Origin: Zhengitettix transpicula
Lineage: Eukaryota > Arthropoda > Insecta > Orthoptera > Tetrigidae
DNA: 64,000 bases
Reading direction: 5' to 3'
Assembly (NCBI GenBank): GCA_037074705.1
Contig: CM073596.1
Coordinates: forward strand, 54,154,001 to 54,218,000
The notes beneath the pieces were generated by a model that was not told where the DNA came from, ran no database searches, and saw only the letters and a list, made by a program, of their open reading frames with translations. This document shows positions 40,630 to 51,400 of the stretch, one piece after another. Positions within the stretch are counted from its first letter, which is position 1. Each line of letters begins with the position of its first letter. Made by a program: the position numbers and the translations under genes.

Positions 40630-43600
40630 TACATATAAACAGGTAAACTGCACAGAAAATGATCGGCTTTAAATTTTACAACGCAGTTTAATCTTCATGG
40701 TTTCTGGATCTTTATAAACCAGTGTACTTTGCTTGGTTAAAATTACTCCACCTATTTCAAATTTTCATGGGGATATATTGACGTACCTGCACACATACAT
40801 CCATTTTAATTTATTATATTACTTTCCACGTTGACGTCATAAAGTTTCCCAATCTTTTTGTTATATTCATCTATCTCAAGGGGTCGTTTGCACAAACCCA
40901 GCGGAGATTTTTATTTCCAAGTGTGCCACTGTGCTCAAGAGTTCAGAAATATACTTTTTTTTGCCTTTTTGCGGTTGAGAGACACGGCGCCACAATTGCT
41001 GCGGTATGCGAAGCAATTAGGATCCTTTGTCGCGTAGGAGGTATGGTTTGATATGGTAAGGTACGGTATGCCAACTCATAAGAAATTCCTCAGGTCCCCC
41101 GCCAGCCAGCTGCAGCTCTTCGCTTTGAGCATCGCAATTCCGTTAATTACGCATAACTCCTCCAGGATGAAACACTCACTCTTTGTATCGACTCTGTCGA
41201 TTCTCTGAAATTGCCAATGGATGTTTTCACGTCATTTTCAAAGCAAATTCAGCATCAAGGTTTTCTATAATGAAATACCGAACGATATAATAAAATTATA
41301 TACTTTATTCTCTAAATTTCTGCTACAAAATACCAATGGATGTAATAAAAACATATACTTTATCTAAATTTCTGCTACAAAAGCAAAAATAAACTGCAAT
41401 TGCTATGACATAAATTATCAATGATCCACTGTAAAATAAAAAACATTTAAAAACAACTAACATTTTCCCTCACATTGTATTTATTTTATATAAAAAAATC
41501 CCTGTTCACAGCGATGCACCCTTCGCTAAACTTATAAAATGAATTGAGACACTTCTCCAAAAAAAAACTATTTATTTATACGTATTGCAGTATTTCACGT
41601 CGTTTTTGGGCGCCCTTCCAGGCGAATCGTAAAGGTTTCTTGCAAAGATAGAAGCAAGCAGGCAGGGAGCAACGAGCGGCCGAGTACTTGATTGACAGAG
41701 CGGCGAGTCTTTGCGTGACGTCACACGCATTAAAACCTCAAGGCCTAACCTTAAACGAGATGCGCCGTGTTGAGCCAGCTTCTCTGCGTGACCTATCCAC
41801 CTTGCGGGCAGCATACGTCATCAAAATCAGGCGGAAACACACAAACAGAGTTTTCTGCTGTTATAATGAATCAATCATTTGGCTAGAAAATTCTAAAAGT
41901 GGCCTTTTATTATGCATAAAATAACGTTGCAATATGGAGAATTTACTTTAAAAAATAATTTCCTTTCTTCACACTGATACACCCTCAGTTACTGTTATAA
42001 AAGGAATTGAGAAACTTCTCCATAAACACTTTATTTACATTTATTGCAGTAGTTCACGTACTTCTTGTAACGCCATTCAATACTGATTGTAAATCCACGT
42101 CTCTGGACTATTTACTTTAATTTCTAATGGCTTTTTCCCTTCGAGCCACGCAAACATAAATATCAGTCTGATCGGGCTTGGAAGAGATTATGTTTTAAAT
42201 TTATGTCTCTTGTTTTCTTAAGCATATTCATATCTATGGACATCAGCCTTAAATTTTACATTAAATATATATTCTATTATAATGAAAAATTTACATCTTC
42301 TCTTACTTCCCTTGAATCCATCCACGATAATTCACCAATTGGTTCAGAAAACCTACATACTCAGGTCATGTTCTCAATTTTCTTTCTCATCATCCTCATA
42401 ACCAAAAGCGAGCTATGGAATACAATCTTGTTGACAGAGCAATATTACTCTCTAACTCCAAGTTCATCAACAGATCATAAATATTGTCCAGAACATTTTA
42501 ATCTCGAATGAGTACCCTTCAAATTTTATTAATAAATACATCACCATTAGTTTGAACAATATCCAATATCCTACTGTTAATCATCACCAATTACTACAAT
42601 ACAAATTTTTGTTCATACTCCCTTATTACACATTTCTACATCACAAAAACGTCCAAATTTTTAAAGAATATCAAATATCCATCATATACAGATCTACAAA
42701 TACTCTTTCCTTCTTAATTAAAAACCACAAGGACTCACTTGACACCTACAGCAAACAATGTGTAGTTTACAAAATCTCATGCTCTAATTGTAAATCCTGC
42801 TGCATAGGACAAACAAAATGTTCACCTAATACCAGTCTCCGAACATATCAATTCAAAACATTCATTTGATTGGCAAAATGTTAAGATTTTAGATGTTGAC
42901 ACCAGGTACCATTCCAGACTTCTGGTGCTTCACATTAAACCCAATATCACAGCAATTAATGTTAAGACAGACACTATGAAACAGAACAATTGCTATGATT
43001 CTTATTGTTATGTTAGCCCTTCTGCTTTCTCATTGTTGTTGCATTTTCTTTGCTTTTGAGTTTTGTCAACTGATTTGTGCAGTTGTGTCACTCTAGTCTC
43101 TTATTTTTTTAGTTTTCTAATCATCTGAAGAAAGGAACAAGGCTTCCAGAAACGTGTGGTATTTATATCACACTTCTTTTGTCTGTATGTGGCTATCTTT
43201 CTTATTATTATTATGATATTCTATTAACCTCAACACACTTTGACCTGACCTCATCACTGATGGGAACTAGTCATTCCCATATGTTCATAGTTATTCTTGT
43301 GTACCATAGTGTAATGACCTACCCTCATAGTGATCTACTACAATTAACTCTCTCAGTACACCTAATTATTTATCCTATTTAAGTTTATACATATTCTATA
43401 GCTATTGTGTTTATAAAGTGAGTCTTTAGTTGTATTTTTTTACAGTGTGTACCTCAGGTTTCCAATGTGACCTGAAGAGATGTATCCCTTCCGACTGGCG
43501 TTGTGACGGTCACGTGGACTGTGAAGACAGAACTGATGAGCTGCACTGTGACACTTGCAGCAAAGAAGGTTAGCAGCTACAAGCTTTTACATCAGTGATC

Positions 43601-45395
43601 ACTCCAAAAATGAGCCAACACCAGAGCTGTTTGTCACATGCTCTACATTATTGATCTCAGAAGTGTTTAAATTTTAATGAGTTTTTAAATGTTTCAATAA
43701 AAGAATGCCACTTCACCAATAAATCAAACAGACATGTTTCAACAAGAAACTATATTGGCCATAAGTCTCAATAACAACATGACAAGAAAAGTCCCCTTTC
43801 CAGTAAATAAATGCATGAATTCCTTTCAGATTCCAACAGAATCTTTGAGGTGATCCATATATAATTTATTTTCAGCATATAGTAACTGGGGCTTATTTGG
43901 TTTTCCACAGACACTTCAAGAGAATAATAAATTATAGATAATGGAAGTGGATATAGTGATAACTGATTTATTCTTTTTCCAATCTTTGCTATGAGAATTA
44001 GAGCTTAAGAATGCTCCTATAATTAATATTCCATTGTAAACAATATGACCTTCAAATATAATATTAACACATTTAGAGTAAGAATAAAATATGTAACAAT
44101 AAAAAAATGGTTGTCAATAATGTCTAAAATCCCTAAAAAATAATCGATATATATATAATTTTTATTTTAATATTTCTTACAAGTTTTTATAACTTGTTGT
44201 ATTGTAATGTAAAACATTAAATAGAAATTTTTATATAGGGACTTTTTTATGTTTTTAAACATAAGTTTAGAGATAAGTAATTTTAAAATTGAATTTTATA
44301 AGCAAATAGTTTATATTATTTACTATATTAATAAAGAGATATATGTAATTAGTGATCACACTAACAGTGCCATAAAAAATCATTCTTGCTGATATTATAT
44401 ACTATTTTATTAAAATTATCAACATGGAGTAAAATATAAAAAAATTATTTATTAACAATTTATAAGGATATATTATTTTTTAATCCAATTATTATTTATT
44501 GAGGACTACATTTCCATTTGTATTCCATAAATAGTTCCAATATACAAGCAAACACACCAATTAATGTTCTGACCTTGCTGAATTGATTGTAAATACCTTT
44601 TCAATTCCTCAGGAATGATTAATCCCTTATCATCTTCGCTTAGTGGTTTAATGTATTGCAAAAGTGCTTCTTTATTTCTGTTAAGGTCCTTTATTTATTT
44701 ATCGCTACCTCCTGGTTTATCTGGATGACACTTTATTGATAAACTTCTATAATTTTTTGCTATTATATTAGATATTTCTAAGAAGTTACGACCTTCTACT
44801 TCTTGTACTTGAATGTCTATCTCTTTATTTTTTTAATAGGCTACTTTGTAAACATTCATCTATAATTATATTATGTATTAGTGTCTACAAATAAGTTTTA
44901 TTGGAATTTTATTTCTTGGCAGTATCTGCTTTTAGTCTACAAACTTGGCCCATGTTTTGATACTACCATTTATTATTTGCGATCCCTCATACTTGAACTT
45001 AGAAGAATCTATTAGGAAAGTCAGCTGGAAAATGAGACAAAGTGATATTTTATCTCATGTATAAATGATTGTTTTAGGTCTGATTCACTGTGGAGAGAAC
45101 CGCTGCATGTCTCAGGTGCACATGTGTGATGGCGTTGTCGACTGTCCCTGGGGTCAAGACGAACGAAATTGCCGTGAGTATTTACTTGTATTTTAGTATA
45201 CTTTTTATACATCATTATTTTACTCCTTTACAGGTAAAAATTATTTTTAATATTTTTTTTGAGCAGATTTACTCACAATCTTCTGCAGTTTAGTACACAA
45301 CCTTGAACCTAACTACAGTAGAAAAATAAACATTGTTAGTCTGTGCAGAAGCACTGTGTGTGTATTATTACAGTTCAAAACCATTTACAAAAAAG

Positions 45396-45431
<36 letters not shown>

Positions 45432-48400
45432 TTAGAAGAATTATTAGAAATCTCTTCCAAAGGATATTAGTCTGCTTGTATCATCTCTGAAAGCAGCTTC
45501 AATTAATTAAATTTTGGCGAGTAATTTATATTAACAGTAAGTGTGAACCGATTTTCAATAAGTCTTCGAATATATTTACACTGATAACTGACTTTTAATT
45601 TATTTAAGTGGCTGGTCAATGATTTTAAACGCAGAAGAACATATCAAAGTACAGTGATGCGAAAAATATTCCATTAAATTTGTCCAACTTCATCGATAAG
45701 ATACCAGACCTCTTAAGTAAATTTCCGGCGACAGTTTAGCGACGGGTGTAATGGTACTACTAAATGCAGACAGCGTGCATCTTGTTACACTAACTGCATG
45801 TGGCAGGCACATTAAGCGGCTTGTATATTCCTTCCATTAGCGATTAAGTGACTGCATTCATGCACATGAATGATGCTCTTCTTCCCACAGGTGAATTTTT
45901 TTTTTACGTTATCAAATGGCTATTTGAGTATTCCCGGGGGCCCTAGTAACCCTTGGCTACCTTCCTCTACCCTTCCGCATCCCCCCTTTCAAATCCCTTC
46001 CTATGCTATTAAAGGGGAGTTGCCCAATGTGGATCACCCTCGTGTCGCCTGTTGCCCTAAAAAAAAATCGAGAGTAGGAGAGATACGAAGGGGCTACCTT
46101 TGGGTATGCCTTTTCCTCTCCGTTTTTGAACTAAGGTTCCCACAAGCCGAGGCACCTCGGCCTGTTCTGAGAGGTGTATGTTTCGGGGTCACAGACCTTG
46201 GGCATACGGTAAGAGTTGTCCGCTATTCCCATTGGAATAGTCGGCCAGCTGCCTCCTAAACTGGTCGAGGCACGGAGAAGGGAATTCTGCGTCCCCACAG
46301 CAAACTCCTCTCCCGCTATGGGAAGGGCGTGGGACAAGAACCCAATGCCCGACCTACCCGATGCAGGTTTTTCTAAGGTTTTCCCTGCATTTCTTTAGGC
46401 GAATGCCGGGTAGGATCCTAAAAATATAGCCTGGGGGCCCCAGTTAACCCTTGGCTACCTTCCTCTACCCTTCCGCATCCCCCCTTTCAAATCCCTTCCT
46501 ATGATATTAAAGGGGAGTTTCCCAACGTGGATTACCCTCATGTAGCCTGTTGCCCAAAAACAAATATAAAAAAAAATCGAGCGCCATATTTAGTCACACG
46601 TTGGTAGAGCGAGACAACGTCTACGGCGTCGACGTAGTTTCCACATTTTGGCGTATTTATAGAAGGCCAAAAGAAAGTATGGAAGTATGACTACCAACAT
46701 CTATTTAAAATACTAAGGAATGATTGAATTCGATTTCTCTAATATGCGAGAATGTCCAAACGAAACGTTTAAAATCTTAATATAATTACGGGGGGGGGGG
46801 GGTGATTCTCCGTCCTTCTACACAGTTTTTTTTTTCCACCTTTTAACAAGGGCATGTATTCCACTGCGGTAAAAATCGTGGTCTTGCTTCCTAATCCATC
46901 GACGCCAACGGTGTTTGCCCTTCAGTTTCATTACAGCGACGAATCCATCGCCGAACACTGCAGACACCCACTGTTGCATCACGATACACACTGTCCAACA
47001 CGAACGTCAATGTCAGCCATTTTTCAAAAGTGTTACTACCTTAGGAATTGGAGAATTAAGTTTGAAAATCGTGCCAAATTCAAAATTTTCACATAACTAA
47101 CTTATTTATGGAGAAAATAAATAGGGGGAATTACTTATTGAACCACCCTCGTAGTAACAACAGAATTATATAAAAATGTGAAAGCGTATTTTGATTACAA
47201 ATTCTAAAATTATATGGTGATTGATTCGGTTGACCAGAGGCGCTGAAGCATTAAAAACAACACCTTGCGACAATCGAAATTAGATGCAAAAGTCAAATTT
47301 ATCATATAAAACAAACTTTAATTTACGACCAATAACAGACAGTTTATCCGGAAAAAAAATAATTTTTTGGTTTAAAATAACAGCAACGTTTCTGTACTTG
47401 TTCGTATCTTAATCAATTTTGTGCCCCTACAGAAAAATTAACCATTTTTAACTCAAAAATATTATTATTATTATATAGTGTAATATTCTTAAAAGAATTA
47501 AATCGTAAAATCCTATATTTTTTCCCATAAAATTGTTAATATAATTATCACTGTAATTGCATGAACACAGCTAAATTAGTCAGAAAAAAATTAAGAATAA
47601 ATTATAGAGCTAATATAATTATAAGCAAGCGAAAACAGCAAAATTGGTCAGAAGTAATTTAATAACATGAAAATTAACACGACGTTACATCCTCAATCCA
47701 GGACTTGATCAAGTGAACAGTGGATGTTTACATTCGTTTATAATTGTATTCATGCCAGATAAATAAAACTGTTAATATGATTATTTAAATCCATATATAG
47801 GTAAGAAAAATAAAGTTTAATTAAATAATAATAATTTATTCATACAAAAATTTGCGACCGTGTTAATAGTATATTAAGTAATATTAAGAGGTAGACAATT
47901 AACAGCCAGAATAAAAGTTATAAAAAAATTAATTTGTGGGGTATTAACTTTGTCTGTTAATTGGCTGCTTCTTAATATAATTAGTATACACATATAGAAA
48001 CTATGATTTTTGGTACCACAATTAAGGTGTCTTCATGAAATAATAATTAGGAGACCTTAAAAACATAGTTTCAAATTGTTCAACGTTTTGATGTAATGGT
48101 GTAGAACATCTAGTTCAATCCGAAATTAATGAAAATTAAATTATTAAAACCAATAAAATGTTAATTGCAAGGGTGAAAATACAAAGTATGTAAATTAAAG
48201 TAAATATTTAATGCGATGTGAGACAGGAGTTTCCGCCTTTGCATGCCGTAAGAAGTGGAACCACCTAAATTCTCCTTAATTCTATAAGAGTATAAACTTG
48301 AGCGGAGTCGCTCAGCCGCTCAGACGCTTGTCGCTCAACGCTCTATCGCTCCTGCGGCCTATCGCAAAGCAGAGTAGCACCTGATTTCTACATATACAGT

Positions 48401-51400
48401 ACATATCAGACAACTGTTTCTTTAAAATATATAATTGAATACGAAAAGTTAAATAAAGTTCGTAAAAAAAATGGCGTGGATATATCAAATTAATATTTTC
48501 GGCTTTGGATTGTAGAGGAATAAGCCTGATCTCGTTTCTTTCTTCACATATTTTATCAACGATAACGAAGAATGTCTCAAACTTTGACCATCATCTCATT
48601 GTTCGAATTCATAAACCACCCCGATTTCGAATGAAAATTTTCCCATTCGCCGTTTTGTATGTGTAGGTTCTCGGTGTGTTATCCTATAGTTACTGTCTAT
48701 TTTATCGTATGTAGTTACTTAATTTGTGCTGTTGATGTGACAGAGGATAATAAATGTGGACACTGTGCGTGTCTCACAAAATGTCAAAAGCTGAAATAAC
48801 GTCTTTGAAGCACTTCCGTCCGTTGAAATTTAATGGTGGCAATTTGAGAAGTCCGGATTTCTGGTGTGTTGCGTTTAGAAGCTGGGAAGCCAGTCGAGCG
48901 ATGTTTAATTAATGAAGTTGGGCGCGGACATTTCGTCGAGCCTTTGTGGCAGCATTACGTGATGTGGACCTGCGAGCGTTCTGTTAATCTCCTCTCCTCT
49001 CTAATCTGAAAGCGACTCAACTCACTATTTATGTATATACTGACAAGTCACGAGTTATTCCAGGCTTAGCAAGAACATTGTTATCAGGATTTTCCATTGT
49101 CTGTCTAAGGAGAAATGGACGAATGAAATAACCCAGTGAGAGACGAGGAAGTAAATGAAAATAGATGGTGTTAAACTAACCAAGGAAACAAAAGTTTCCA
49201 TAAAATAAATTTATTCAGTAGTAAAACCTCTCTCTTTCTTGAACTGAGTAGAGTCTCACTAGAAACACCTGAATATTGAACCTACCACTGTTTGAAATTT
49301 AACACTTTCCCCATCTCTTCTCTTCGAGCATAACTCTTCTCATATTTGAGTCACCTATTTACAACTTGTATCCTTACTTGTTTAAAAAATACAAATATTT
49401 ATTTTTCTGTCGTGAAAGTTTCAATTATTGAAGCATATTTGTGAATTACAACTTTATACATAATACATTCTTCAGAAAATGTTGTTTAAAGATATTAGTC
49501 AATCTTCTTCAGGAACATCACACAGGTAACTTTGAAACAATAGGGTAATATTACTCTTTCAAACCAGTACATACAATCACGAATGATGTTAGTCGTAAGT
49601 AGTAATCAACTAATCACAATTTACTCTTATGTGCTAAATTGTATTACTTTGACAAAGCTGGTAAATCACTTTCGATTGAACAGAAAGGAATCCTGGATTA
49701 TAATGCTATTAATATGTCTATTTAATTATTTACTTGGGGCCACATATACATTTCAATTTGAAACTACTTCTGTAGTCCAAATTCAAAATTGAAGATTTAT
49801 TCTACATATTTGGGCTGTCCATTTATCGATTCCTTTCTTGCTTTTACATTATTCTTTAATTAGGTTGTTCCTCAGTTTTCTGTATCATTTCAATCATTTT
49901 AATATTATTTTGAAGTTTGCTACTTTGCATTTTGTTTACTGTTAAGCTGTGGTTTACACATTCCTTCTAACAACTCAGCCAAATTCTCTGCTTCTCTGTG
50001 ACTACGTGTATTTCCTTCTGTACCTAAGCATATAAATAAAATTAATTAATTAATGTAGATATGGAACAGTCATGATGATTATCACTTATACATAGTGCGC
50101 CTCAGTGACCGCATGGGTGATGAGGGTCGTGGTCGCCTAGAAGTCTTCCAACCGCAGCACCAGTCTTGGCAACCAGCCTGTGTCACTCACTGGGACCCAA
50201 GCTCCTCAGCACAGGGCATTTGCTCCCTCCTTGGATATGGGTGAGTTGAATTTATACACGACATTTATACATGACACTGAGTAATAAGAACTATTCCACT
50301 TCAGAAAAAGAGCCATATTTCTGTCCTCAGTCCACATTTATAATTTATTTTGTAGTCTTATATTTAATAATATATACAGAAATAATTTTATGATGGATGG
50401 GCTTGATAATTTTTTTGTAAAATAAGCAATATTTGTTCAAAATTTTCTAGTTTATCTTAACTTTCCTTGTAATTCCATATTTATATTTCTCCTGTTGATG
50501 TTAATTAAATTAGTATGAGAAAAACATGCTTCAACCATAAATACATTGATATACCTGTTAAAGTATTAAGTATTTTTGTGTTATATTTACTGTTTTCCAA
50601 AAAATATTCAAACACATTATATATAATTATATTTGAGATTTTTAATCAATTTTCTGTCTAATCCTTATCCCAGATCAGCCAGCCACCAATAAAGTTATAT
50701 CATCCCCCAGAGTATCTGTACTTTACTAAGCCCTGTTTGTGGTAACAGAAATCCATCCCAACCTTTTTCTTAAATGGTCCCTTTCTTTTGATTTCCATTC
50801 ATTATGAACAGTGATATTTTTATATTAAATGTTTTCATCATCATGAGGCAGAATTGTTGGATGTCAATGGATATTGCAAATATGAGTTATGAAGAGTCAG
50901 TATATTTCACAGAGCTGCCAACTCAAGTGGTTTGACCATGAGAGGAAGCAGAGTGGCTCTGTCACCTTCTACAGGAGTGAGCATGTCCCATTCCCGTAAA
51001 CTGCACAGCCACAAACAAGCTAATATACTCAAAGACTTGCGAACTTGCTCAGGAGATGACTATCCTACAGTTGAACTCACATGCTCTAACTACTGTAAGT
51101 ATGTGCATACAGGCATATTTATATACCCTTTAATTTGAATCACATTATTACCATTCACTGTCTAGAATAAATTTGCCCCTTTCTTCAGTAGCACGAGTCT
51201 AAACAAAACAAATGTGTTGTGTGTTTAAATCATTTCCAAGTACAGTAATGTATATATTCCTTTTCTAACTGCTACTGAAAATTCAATATTACATGAAGAA
51301 ATATAATCATTAACACTAATTTTCAGTATTTTGACTAGAACCTATCATACAATCCCTTACATATATATATATTTCCGTTTGTCAGTCATAGTAATAAATT

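Noticed and set aside
44506..45050. A live gene using TAA/TAG as sense codons
   Set aside because: All six stops are TAA/TAG, but in AT-rich decaying DNA this is expected; there is no other sign of a variant code.
50059..50095. Upstream extension of Corin exon 10 ([13 protein letters not shown] in frame)
   Set aside because: Its acceptor would need a phase-0 donor, but exon 9 ends in phase 1; the acceptor at 50094-50095 fits.
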